Source of the DNA: CAZMGB01 sp964565775
GTDB taxonomy: Bacteria; Chloroflexota; Dehalococcoidia; DSTF01; JALHUB01
Assembly (NCBI GenBank): GCA_964565775.1
Contig: CAZMGB010000007.1
Coordinates: forward strand, 81,021 to 145,020
Length of the DNA stretch: 64,000 nucleotides
Direction of reading: 5' to 3'
Part shown: positions 34,152-42,375 of the stretch, piece after piece
Position numbering within the stretch: the first letter of the stretch is position 1
Layout of the letters: each line of letters opens with the position of its first letter
The notes under the pieces: generated by a model
Database searches by the model: none
Told to the model about the DNA's origin: nothing
Seen by the model: the letters and a program-made list of their open reading frames with translations, nothing else
Made by a program: the position numbers and the translations under genes

Positions 34152-35185
34152 GGCGATACCTCGCCTCCAGAGCCGGCCACGGCGCGCCTTCGGCGTGCGA
34201 CGTCGCCCATGCCGACGAGAAAGCCCAGGCCATAAGTGATGTGAAGGCAGGCAAAGACCAGAGGCAGCAGCGGCAGGTAGCGCCAGCCCCGCCGCCGGGC
34301 CAGCGCCAGGGAGGCCGCAAGGGAGGCGAGCGCATAGGCACCCGCCACCGCGAGGAAAGGCCGCACGAAGGGACCTCGGAGGAGGGCCAGGAGGCCCGTT
34401 AGCCCCAGAGTCCCGACGAAGGCCGGCGGGGCGAGCTGCCTGAACCGTGTGCTCCCCGGATGCAGGCTCAGAACGCGCGCCTTCGCTCTGCCGTAGGCCA
34501 GGTACTGCCTGGCGAGAGCGACGAGGGAAGAGCGTGGATGATAGACAGCGCTGATCCGCGGTGTGAGGAGAAGGCGGCCTCCATGCTCGCCGAGGCGCAG
34601 GTGGAACTCATCGTCCTCTCCCGCTGGAATGTCCTCGAAGAGGCCGACCCGCTCGAAGACCTCCCGCCGGTAGGCCGGGAAGGCCACAGTGTCGGTGAAC
34701 TGCTCCCGCTCGCTGTAGCGAAAGGCAGCGTTGCCGACGCCGAAGGGGAAGGAGAGGGCCAGCGCAATCGCCTCGCCGACCAGCCCCTGACCCACCGTGC
34801 GGATCGGCCCGCCGACTGCGTCGGCTCCGCTCTCCCGCAACGCCGCCACGCCTTCCGAGAGGAAGCCTACGTCCGGGGCCGCGTGGGCGTCGACGCGCGC
34901 CACTACCTCGCCCCGCGCGGCGCTGATGCCGATGTTGAGCCCGCGCGCCGTGTTCCGATGCGGGTTGTCCAGGAGACGCACGTCGACGGCCCCGTTCCGA
35001 AGGAAAGGCTCTACCACCTCCCGCGACCGGTCCGAAGACCTGCCATCCACCACCAGCACCTCGAAACGGTCGGGCGGGTAGTCCTGGCCGACGAGACAGG
35101 CGAGGCACTCGCCGACATGGCGCTCCTCGTTGCGCATGGGTACAATCACGGACACGAAGGGAAGCGGCTCCTGGCTTGAGGACAT
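34148..35185 (-). CDS. Glycosyltransferase family 2 with C-terminal membrane helices
   Basis: A 345-residue GT-A enzyme: SVIVPMRNEERHV at the N-terminus, VVDGRSSDRS, then the metal site RVDAHAAPD (DxD-like DAH) and the acceptor region EDDEFHLRLGEHG. Hydrophobic helices at about residues 245-325 anchor it to the membrane. ATG 35185 is preferred because the 45 upstream residues of the open frame are Arg/Gly-rich noise, and GGAG precedes this ATG. Confidence 0.88.
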   Translation of the reverse strand: MSSSQEPLPFVSVIVPMRNEERHVGECLACLVGQDYPPDRFEVLVVDGRSSDRSREVVEPFLRNGAVDVRLLDNPHRNTARGLNIGISAARGEVVARVDAHAAPDVGFLSEGVAALRESGADAVGGPIRTVGQGLVGEAIALALSFPFGVGNAAFRYSEREQFTDTVAFPAYRREVFERVGLFEDIPAGEDDEFHLRLGEHGGRLLLTPRISAVYHPRSSLVALARQYLAYGRAKARVLSLHPGSTRFRQLAPPAFVGTLGLTGLLALLRGPFVRPFLAVAGAYALASLAASLALARRRGWRYLPLLPLVFACLHITYGLGFLVGMGDVARRRRAVAGSGGEVSP

Positions 35186-35235
35186 GGCTCCGCGCCACCC
35201 CCAACGAGCGAGTCTGCCCGGGGCGCGACAAAACC

Positions 35236-36327
35236 TTAGCACGCGCTTCCCCGATTGCGCAATGCGCCTTCCAGGGCCGCGCGGTAGAGCTCCTCCATCT
35301 GGGCCGCGTTCTGCGCCCACGAATAGTGAGCCTGAACGAAGGCGCGGCCTGACCGCCCCAGCCGGCGCCGCAGCACCTCGTCCTCCAGCAGGCGCCCCAG
35401 CGCTCTGGCCAGCTCCTCGGCGTCTCTAGGCGGCACCAGGAGGCCGGTCTCCCCGTCCGCCACCACGTCCGGGATGCCGTGGACGTTCGTCGCCACGACC
35501 GGCACCTCCATGGCAGCAGCCTCGAGGGCCGCCACGCCGAAGCCCTCGGCCGTCGATGGCATGGCGAACACGTCAATGTCCGCCAGCACCGCCGGCACCC
35601 TCTCGTGCGGCACCTCGCCCAGGAAGCGGACGCGTTCGCCCAGGCGCTCACGCTCGACCATGCGCTCCAGGCGAGGACGCTCGGGGCCGTCGCCGGCGAG
35701 GACGAGCCGAACGCCGTCGTGATCTCGGGCCAGGCGGGCGAAGGCGTCCATGAGATAATGCAGCCCCTTCTCCGGCGATAGTCGCGCCACCGTTCCTACC
35801 ACCACGTCCTCCCCCCGGGGACGAGGCCGCGGCTTGAAGACCTCCAGGTCCACTCCATAGGGGATCACCGTCACACTCTTACCCTTGGGAGCGTACCTGG
35901 TGGTGGCCTGAGCCAGTCGCAGCCCGGTGGCCGTGATCTGGTCGGCACGGCCGAGGGCGAAGCGGGTCAGGAAGTAATGGAGAGGGCTTAGACGCGGCGC
36001 CTCCAGCACGTCCGTCCCCCACACGGAGACGATGGTGGGCCTGACACCGCAGAGGGCCGCCAGGAAGCCGTAGCTGGTCAGGTGAAGGGCGTGCACGAGG
36101 TCCGGCCGGAGCCCTCGCACCATGCGTCGCATGCGGCGGGCGTGTAACAGGTATCGCGCCTTGCCCAGCCGCTCCCATCCGCCGACGTAGTGCACCTTCG
36201 CCCCGTCGATCTCGGCCGGCCGGAAAGACAGCACGTGCGTCTCCCAGCCCAACCCGGCGAAGTGCTGCACCCACCTCCGCGTGTGAACGTAGGGAGCATC
36301 CGCCAGGTAACAGAGCCGCAACGTCAT
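35236..36327 (-). CDS. Glycosyltransferase family 4 (GT-B)
   Basis: A 363-residue GT-B glycosyltransferase. The N-terminal start LCYLADAPYVHTRRWVQHF and the donor-domain motifs VGTVARLSPEKGLHYLM and STAEGFGVAALEAAAMEVPVV (EX7E) identify GT4. It adds one sugar in repeat-unit assembly at the inner face of the membrane; linkage and donor are not predictable. The ATG has AGAGGG directly before it. It lies 50 bases before the GT2 gene. Confidence 0.9.
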   Translation of the reverse strand: MTLRLCYLADAPYVHTRRWVQHFAGLGWETHVLSFRPAEIDGAKVHYVGGWERLGKARYLLHARRMRRMVRGLRPDLVHALHLTSYGFLAALCGVRPTIVSVWGTDVLEAPRLSPLHYFLTRFALGRADQITATGLRLAQATTRYAPKGKSVTVIPYGVDLEVFKPRPRPRGEDVVVGTVARLSPEKGLHYLMDAFARLARDHDGVRLVLAGDGPERPRLERMVERERLGERVRFLGEVPHERVPAVLADIDVFAMPSTAEGFGVAALEAAAMEVPVVATNVHGIPDVVADGETGLLVPPRDAEELARALGRLLEDEVLRRRLGRSGRAFVQAHYSWAQNAAQMEELYRAALEGALRNRGSAC

Positions 36328-36420
36328 CCCTCTTCTCCGGCCCGCTCCGTGACGACCCGCACCGTCACGCCGTAGATTCTACATCGCCTGCCGTGAGTGC
36401 CACAGCCCGGGAAGGAGTGC

Positions 36421-38103
36421 TCAGGGGAGGGAAATCGCGTTGTAGATGAAGTCCGTGTCGCCCGTGAAGACGTCCGTGGAGAGATTCGCCAGTGCGACGA
36501 TGGGCCGGTCCGACGTCAGTATCGCCGAACCTGCGAAGTCGTCGGGGAGAACAGACTCCAGGTCTTGAAACACCGTGAACTCGCGGAATACCTGCTTGCT
36601 GTACGCCACTTCGCCGCCCGGGATGTTCCGCCCGAAGTACCGCACCTCCACGTTCGCGGCGCCGCCGTCCGCCACCAGCACCCGGAACCAGGAGTTCCAG
36701 CCCCTCCTATCAGCCACCGGACCGTAGTTCTTGTTGAGGACGGGCAGCAGCACCCTCGTGGCGCCGTCCTCCGGCCGCACTCCCCGATAGCTGGTGAATA
36801 CGTCCACATGGTCCGAGGAGCGGTTGACCACGACCCCGATCGGCTGGGTGGACGTAAGCCGCGCCGTGCCCACGAACCTTCGCGGCAGCCGGTCGCCGGG
36901 CGCGAGGCAGTTCGCATAGGTATCGCTGTTCTGAAAGCACATGCGCGCACTCTTTACAGGGATCGTGTTCGTCTTCACCACGAACTGAGGCGGGTCCTGA
37001 CCCATGTCCCAGCCTTCGAAGCGCAGGCTCACTTCGGCGGGCTCGGCCGGATCCTTGTTCTCGATCTGGAAGTACGTGCTCCACTGATCGTCCGGCCCCA
37101 CCTGCCGATCCACGAGGGGGAGCACAATCGTCTTGCCCAGCTCTCCTTCGTCGAGCCCCCGATACGAGGAGAAAGGATTGTAGTACTTGTTCCACGTCTC
37201 TGCGGTGGCGCTGACGAACTGCCGCGAGGGCGGCGCGCCGTCGCCGTTCGTGTGGAGGTCTATTCGCACCGACCCCGTGAAGCCGGGCGGCACGCCCATC
37301 GTATCGGGGTCGCGGAAGATGCTGCCGCGCGGCGGCAGTGGCCGGCCGCCGTTGGGACAGCCGGGCAAGCGAGCCACGGCCTCCAGGCTCGGGTTATAGG
37401 GGTCCCAGTAGACCTCAGTGTCGGTGTAGTTGCTCAGGTAGGTGATGGTGACGCACGCGGTGACGGTGGGGCTCATGTTCTGGATGGCGAAGCTGCCGTT
37501 CCAGTCCGACAGGGGGCCGTCCTGATTGCTGACCAGCGGCAGGTACAGCCGGTGGGAGCCGGCGCCTACCGTCAGGGTGTCGCCGGCGATCATGAAGAAC
37601 TGTCCATCGCGGATGACGTCCTTGGCGAGGATCGCCACCAACGGTTGGTCCGACGTGACAACGGCCGAACCTCGAAAGCCCACCGGCAGCGATGGGTTGT
37701 CTTTCTGGAAGAACGTCCAGCCCTCACCGGGGTGTAGTGCCGGACACACCCCCTCGGTGGGGCAGAGGTCTCGGCCCACCGCCTCGCCGCTCTCGTCGAA
37801 GTACTGGACCTCAACGGTTGCGTCGGCGCTGCCGATGTTCTGTACACGGATCCATGAGTTCTCCACGCCGAGGGTGAAGGCGGCACCCACCTCCGCGGGC
37901 TGCCGGCCGGGCGCGCCCGCCGCAACGACCACAAACACAAGGACTGCGACCACAAGGAAGGCCCTTCGCAGCGATCGCAGTCCTGTTAGAATTCCCCTCG
38001 GGATAGCCAAGAGCCACCTGCCTCCAGCCTGCGCGCCCGAACCGCCCCGCACGAGCCGTTGGACCGACAGGCGGACCCCGCCAGCGGGCATCATATTAGG
38101 CAT
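36421..38103 (-). CDS. Exported protein with four repeated beta-rich modules
   Basis: A 560-residue protein with one N-terminal hydrophobic helix (about residues 46-66) after a long basic leader, probably a signal or anchor. The rest is four related modules of 110-150 residues, starting near 72, 183, 325 and 445. Each has W-x-S/R-x-F-x-I/V-Q-N, later LP-x-x-F-x-G-S-A/V-x-x-T-S-x-Q/R-P-I/L-V-A, and usually xxSYRG before the next. The function is unknown; a surface or adhesion role fits. An in-frame TTG at 38010 with GGAGG before it is an alternative start. Confidence 0.78.
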   Translation of the reverse strand: MPNMMPAGGVRLSVQRLVRGGSGAQAGGRWLLAIPRGILTGLRSLRRAFLVVAVLVFVVVAAGAPGRQPAEVGAAFTLGVENSWIRVQNIGSADATVEVQYFDESGEAVGRDLCPTEGVCPALHPGEGWTFFQKDNPSLPVGFRGSAVVTSDQPLVAILAKDVIRDGQFFMIAGDTLTVGAGSHRLYLPLVSNQDGPLSDWNGSFAIQNMSPTVTACVTITYLSNYTDTEVYWDPYNPSLEAVARLPGCPNGGRPLPPRGSIFRDPDTMGVPPGFTGSVRIDLHTNGDGAPPSRQFVSATAETWNKYYNPFSSYRGLDEGELGKTIVLPLVDRQVGPDDQWSTYFQIENKDPAEPAEVSLRFEGWDMGQDPPQFVVKTNTIPVKSARMCFQNSDTYANCLAPGDRLPRRFVGTARLTSTQPIGVVVNRSSDHVDVFTSYRGVRPEDGATRVLLPVLNKNYGPVADRRGWNSWFRVLVADGGAANVEVRYFGRNIPGGEVAYSKQVFREFTVFQDLESVLPDDFAGSAILTSDRPIVALANLSTDVFTGDTDFIYNAISLP

Positions 38104-39319
38104 CCACCGCAGACGTCAACCCTCCACCGCCCGCCAGCCGATAGTACCAGGACTCCATCTCGGCCATGTTATCCTCCCACAGCGCCCGAGTCCTCACCAG
38201 TTCTCGATTTATGTCCACTGCCCGGCGCCGCAGCTCAGGGTTCGCCAGCGCCTCACCGATCATCTCGGCCAGGGCCGTGGCGTCACCCACGGGCGCCCGA
38301 AAGCCGTTGACGCCGTCCTCCACCAGCTCCACCTGACTCGGCAGGTCGGACACGATTGGGAAACAGCCCACCGCCATCGCCTCCAGCGTGCTCACGGCCG
38401 TGGCGTCGGAGCGCGGCACGGACACACATACCTGCGCCGAAGCCAGGGCTTGCCGCAGCTCCCGCCGCTCCAGGTGCCCGACGAAAGAGACCGCCGGCGC
38501 CAGCCCCAGATCCCGCGCCATCTTCTCCAGGCGGCCCCGCAGGCGACCGTCGCCCGCGACGACGAGCCGCGCCCCCGCGTCCCGCCGTACGAGCGCCATC
38601 GCCCGCAGGATCACTTCAACATTGTACAGCGGCTCGAGAGAGCGGACGCTGATGACTACCGATGCGCCGCCGCTGTCGCGCCTTACGTTCACGCTGGCCT
38701 CGGGCTCCTCCAGGAAGAACCCATCGACGCCCAGCGGTATCGTCGCCACCCTTGCCCGGGGCCCACCCAGCTCGCGCAGCTTCTCCGCCATGTACGCGTT
38801 GTTCGAGGTAATCAGGTCAGCCCTCGCCAGCGTATAGCGCGCGATGACTCTGGCCAGGGGAGACGTCTGCGCGTCCACCAGGATGTCCGAGCCCCATGCT
38901 GTGACAACATGCGGGTGATAGCCGGTCGTGGCCGCGAAGAAGCAGTGCTCCACCACGTAGTGACTGTGCAGCACGTCTGGCTCCAGGGAGCGCACCGCCC
39001 GCGCCAGACCGCGTCGCCGATAGCGCAGCGCGTTGGCCAGGCGCAGCAGGGAGGGAGGCAGCGCCCCGGCCGCTCGCCGCGCCGGCCCAACCCGGCCGCC
39101 CCTTCGGGGAGACCCGCTCACACCTCTCGACGCGCCTCCACCGCGCAGGGGATGAACCGCGACGCCCTCGAGCGGCAACGTCGGGGGGTAGTAGGAGATA
39201 GCGTGCACGTCGTGGCCCCGGTCCACGAAGTACCTCAGCCAGCGCCGCGTGTGCATACCATCGAGGTCGCCGACCACACACAGTCGGAGCGCCTGCGTCC
39301 GGGCCTCTCGCTCGCTCAT
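38096..39319 (-). CDS. Glycosyltransferase family 4 (GT-B)
   Basis: A 407-residue GT4-type enzyme: LRLCVVGDLDGMHTRRWLRYF at the N-terminus, VVTAWGSDILVDA, a donor-domain start VVISVRSLEPLYNVE and the EX7E-like segment SDATAVSTLEAMAVGCFPIV. It has a Gly/Arg-rich loop near residues 65-85. ATG 39319 is used because homology starts there; the open frame extends further upstream as part of another reading frame of the flippase. The stop overlaps the exported protein's ATG. Confidence 0.88.
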   Translation of the reverse strand: MSEREARTQALRLCVVGDLDGMHTRRWLRYFVDRGHDVHAISYYPPTLPLEGVAVHPLRGGGASRGVSGSPRRGGRVGPARRAAGALPPSLLRLANALRYRRRGLARAVRSLEPDVLHSHYVVEHCFFAATTGYHPHVVTAWGSDILVDAQTSPLARVIARYTLARADLITSNNAYMAEKLRELGGPRARVATIPLGVDGFFLEEPEASVNVRRDSGGASVVISVRSLEPLYNVEVILRAMALVRRDAGARLVVAGDGRLRGRLEKMARDLGLAPAVSFVGHLERRELRQALASAQVCVSVPRSDATAVSTLEAMAVGCFPIVSDLPSQVELVEDGVNGFRAPVGDATALAEMIGEALANPELRRRAVDINRELVRTRALWEDNMAEMESWYYRLAGGGGLTSAVDA

Positions 39320-39345
39320 CCTGCTGCTCTTCGAATGAACGTCCT

Positions 39346-40674
39346 TCAAGGCCGCGGCCCGCCCAGGGAGACGCGGCGGGCACGGACAGTCCGTGCCGCC
39401 TCCAGGTACAGTCGCACGTCGCTGGGGCGCACAAGCACCGCCTCCCAAACCGCCTGGCCCGATAGGCGACGGTAAGCCCAGAGGCTCAACAACAGCGACA
39501 CCGTGTAGGCGCCCGACGAGGCGGCGGCCGCCCCGGCGATCCCGAACGGCGGTATGAGGATGAGGTCGAGGGTGATGGTGACGGCAAGTGTCGCCATGGT
39601 GATGTAGCTGTTGATCAGGGGCTTGCCCTGGCTGAAGACGTAGCTCGCCACGATCTTGGTGCCGCTGGCCGCCACGGTTCCCGGCAGCAGCCAGAGCACC
39701 GGCGCCACGGCCGGCGCGAACTCGGCACCGAACAGCGCCTCGACCAGCACCGGCGAGAGCAGACCCAATACCACGGCCCCCGCCAGGCTCACCCATAGCG
39801 TGTGCCGGCAGACCACCGGCGTCAGCGACGCGGCGTCCTCCGCCTGGGCCGTCGTCAGGCGCGGCAGCAGGACTACCGCCACCGCGTTGGCGATGAACCA
39901 TATGCTCTCGGTCATGGCGACACCCACAGCGTAGAACCCGACGCCGGCGGCGTTCACGAAGAGCAGCACCAGGAGGGAATCGAGCCGGTAGTTGAGGAGT
40001 TGAAGCAGGTTCCCGAGCTGTCCCTGCAGCCCGAAGCTGATCTGCTCTCTCAGGACTCGCCACTTCGGACGGAGGACCGTCCCCAGGTCGAGATTACGGA
40101 AGCCCACCAGCGCCAGGCCCACCAGCATCGTCGCCAGGCTCGATACCAGCCAGAACACGATCACAGAGGTGATGCTGAGACCGCCGACCGCCATCCCCGC
40201 CGCCACCAGCACCAGCATCCCCAGCGGTCGCGCCAGGACGACCAGGTTCATCTCCAGGAAGCGGCTCCCGCCCTGGAGGATCGCCGTGAGAATGTTGAAG
40301 TTCACGAAGAGCGGCACCGCGAACACGAACAGCCAGTACGGCACGTCCTTCGCCACCAGCCGCGAGCCAAAGGTAAGCGCCGTCACCAGCACCAGGAGCC
40401 CGCTCACCGCCGCCGACATGAGCACCACGGACTGACTGTTCGAGACGATGTCCCTCACGCTGAACGCTTTCTTCCCGATGTGATAGATGCTGGAGACGTT
40501 CACCCCCAGCCCCACTACCGCCTGCGTGATCGAGACTGTCACCAGGAAGACGGTGTAGATGCCCCGGCCCTCGGGCCCCAGGGCGCGCGTCACCAGCACT
40601 CCCACGGCGAAAGCCAGCAGGTAGTTCCCCACGTAAGTCAGAAAGACCAGGTTGACGTTCAGGAAGAACCGCAC
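39346..40674 (-). CDS. Polysaccharide flippase (Wzx/MOP superfamily)
   Basis: A 442-residue integral membrane protein with about 12-14 helices that likely moves lipid-linked repeat units across the membrane. The N-terminal NVNLVFLTYVGNYLLAFAVG and TRALGPEGRGIYTVF are typical MOP-family starts. GTG 40674 is chosen because GGAGGGG lies 6-12 bases upstream; it overlaps the end of the glycosyltransferase gene. No Wzy polymerase or ligase is recognisable nearby. Confidence 0.9.
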   Translation of the reverse strand: MRFFLNVNLVFLTYVGNYLLAFAVGVLVTRALGPEGRGIYTVFLVTVSITQAVVGLGVNVSSIYHIGKKAFSVRDIVSNSQSVVLMSAAVSGLLVLVTALTFGSRLVAKDVPYWLFVFAVPLFVNFNILTAILQGGSRFLEMNLVVLARPLGMLVLVAAGMAVGGLSITSVIVFWLVSSLATMLVGLALVGFRNLDLGTVLRPKWRVLREQISFGLQGQLGNLLQLLNYRLDSLLVLLFVNAAGVGFYAVGVAMTESIWFIANAVAVVLLPRLTTAQAEDAASLTPVVCRHTLWVSLAGAVVLGLLSPVLVEALFGAEFAPAVAPVLWLLPGTVAASGTKIVASYVFSQGKPLINSYITMATLAVTITLDLILIPPFGIAGAAAASSGAYTVSLLLSLWAYRRLSGQAVWEAVLVRPSDVRLYLEAARTVRARRVSLGGPRP

Positions 40675-41939
40675 GGGCTTCCCCTCCGCTCGGCGACCAG
40701 GCTCTCCACCTCGCCCAGCTCCGCCGCCATGCGCTGCTCCCACGTCCAGAAGTGGCTCGAGGCGTACCGGTGCGCTCCCTCCCCCAGCCGCCGACGCAGC
40801 GAATCGTCTCGCGCCAGCCTTACCACCGCCTGCGCCACCGGCTCCGGCTCGCCTGTTGGGACGAGCACCCCCGTCTCCCCCTCACGGATCAGCTCGCCCG
40901 TGTCGCCGGCATCCAGCGTGACGATGGCCGTGCCGCAGGCCATCGCCTCCAGCAGCGGGTTGCCGACGTTCGAGAGGTCGGCCAGCGCAAGAAACAGGTC
41001 AGCGGCTCCCAGGTAGCGCGGCACCTCATCGCGATCCACCGCCCCGACGAAACGCACGGAGCCCGACAGGCCCAGCGCCCCGGCCAGCGCCTCCAGCTCA
41101 CCCCGCTCCTCGCCGTCGCCGACGATCAGCAGTAGCGCCTCGGGCACCGCCTCCAGAATACGGGGCATGGCCCGCACCGCCCGGTCGACCCGCTTCCAGC
41201 GCGCCAGCCGCGACGCCGTCACCATCACGAACCGGCCCCTCTCGATCCCCAATGACCGCCTGGCCGCCAGCGCCTGCGTGCGCCCCATCGGGGCCAACCG
41301 ATCGAGCTCCAGGCCGTTGCGCCAGAAGCGCACCCGCCCCTCCGAATGCGGATTCAGCCGGGCCAGCACCTCGTCGCCCCGCGTTCCGTCGTTCGTCATC
41401 ACGTAGAGGTCGGCGGGCGCCCTCAGGGCCAGCACCTCCTCGTACTTGCGCAGGAACGCCAGGCGGTCCGTCAGGGCCGGGTGCATCACCGTGCCCTGGA
41501 ATCGGGCCACGGTGGGCAGTCGCCATCTCCTCCTCAGCAGCCGCACCGCCAGCACGCCGTGCACCTCATAGCCGTACAGCAGGTCCACGGGCTGGCCCCG
41601 CAGCACCCGCTCTGCCCGCCGCGCCGCCATGAGAGGGAACAGCAGCGCGAACCGTAGCTTCTGGTCGGCCTTGCCCGCGAGCGCCGGCAGGGGCAGGCGC
41701 CATCCCGCCAGGCTGGGCAAGTGAAAGCGATGAAAGGTGACGTTGGGTATGCAAGGCCCCGCCTCGGGCGGCGACGGCAGGCCCGACGGCGAAAAGTGGT
41801 TCGCGCCGATGGTCGGCGAGACGACGTGGATGTTATGACCCTTCTCGCCGTAGGCCCTCAGGGTGCGATAGAGAGAAGGAGCACCCCCGCCCTCGGAGAG
41901 CGACCAGACATCCAGGGCGCATATCATGAGGACGTTCAT
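40659..41939 (-). CDS. Glycosyltransferase family 4 (GT-B)
   Basis: A 426-residue GT-B enzyme beginning MNVLMICALDVWSLSEGGGAP. Later motifs include VTASRLARWKRVDRAVRAM, LLIVGDGEERGEL and DLSNVGNPLLEAMACGTAIV (EX7E position). It is the first gene of the minus-strand locus, about 220 bases from the divergent tRNA gene. ATG 41939 is used instead of an upstream Met because homology begins there. Donor and linkage are unknown. Confidence 0.88.
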   Translation of the reverse strand: MNVLMICALDVWSLSEGGGAPSLYRTLRAYGEKGHNIHVVSPTIGANHFSPSGLPSPPEAGPCIPNVTFHRFHLPSLAGWRLPLPALAGKADQKLRFALLFPLMAARRAERVLRGQPVDLLYGYEVHGVLAVRLLRRRWRLPTVARFQGTVMHPALTDRLAFLRKYEEVLALRAPADLYVMTNDGTRGDEVLARLNPHSEGRVRFWRNGLELDRLAPMGRTQALAARRSLGIERGRFVMVTASRLARWKRVDRAVRAMPRILEAVPEALLLIVGDGEERGELEALAGALGLSGSVRFVGAVDRDEVPRYLGAADLFLALADLSNVGNPLLEAMACGTAIVTLDAGDTGELIREGETGVLVPTGEPEPVAQAVVRLARDDSLRRRLGEGAHRYASSHFWTWEQRMAAELGEVESLVAERRGSPCGSS

Positions 41940-42031
41940 GCCCAGCCCAGGTGAGGCGATGTCGACCCAGTGTATTCCCATCGGCGAGAACCGGTCAACA
42001 AACGGGCGCCCCCGTCGGCGTTGCCTTCTCC

Positions 42032-42060
42032 TCGACAGCCTTAGACTCGTCTGCTATGAT
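42032..42060 (+). promoter_or_regulatory. Promoter of tRNA-Pro
   Basis: TCGACA (42032-42037), 17-base spacer, TATGAT (42055-42060), with TG (42052-42053) just upstream of the -10. It leaves a leader of about 90 bases before the tRNA. Confidence 0.6.
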
Positions 42061-42156
42061 CATTCCGCTCCTTGCGAGAGGGCGGCCCAATGGCGCGCGG
42101 CGCACGGCGTCTGGAGGAGCCGCCGGCCGCGGAAAGGCTCAGGCGTCCCTCGGGTC

Positions 42157-42234
42157 GGGGTGTAGCTCAGCCAGGTTAGAGCGCACGGTTCGGGACCGTG
42201 AGGTCGGCAGTTCAAATCTGCCCACCCCGACCAT
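42157..42234 (+). tRNA. tRNA-Pro (anticodon CGG)
   Basis: A complete cloverleaf: acceptor CGGGGTG pairs with CACCCCG, discriminator A, and CCA is encoded at 42232-42234. The anticodon stem CACGG/CCGTG (42185-42189, 42197-42201) encloses TTCGGGA, giving anticodon CGG at 42192-42194 for proline CCG codons. The T-arm reads GGCAGTTCAAATCTGCC. Confidence 0.97.
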
Positions 42235-42265
42235 CTCCCTGAGTCGAACACGAAACCGGCTCGAT

Positions 42266-42300
42266 CGCCCCTCCTGAAAGGTCCAGCCCAGGGAGGGGCG
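42266..42300 (+). terminator. Possible hairpin after tRNA-Pro
   Basis: CGCCCCTCC (42266-42274) and GGAGGGGCG (42292-42300) form a 9-bp stem with a 17-base loop. No T-run follows; weak candidate. Confidence 0.4.
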
Positions 42301-42375
42301 TCATGCACTTTCATGATCCGTCTACTGTAGAATAATAGCAGCGCTCCTTACGGCGGCAGTTCATCCTATCGTGAC

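Noticed and set aside
36397..39475. Long open frames on the plus strand opposite the exported protein and the glycosyltransferase
   Set aside because: Their translations are Arg/Pro/Ala-rich and match no family; the minus strand has recognisable proteins over the same bases.
38096..40063. A 655-residue extended glycosyltransferase
   Set aside because: The first 248 residues are an off-frame reading of the flippase; homology to GT4 begins at 39319.
42266..42300. Second tRNA or small RNA after tRNA-Pro
   Set aside because: Only one 9-bp stem is present; no cloverleaf or conserved sequence.
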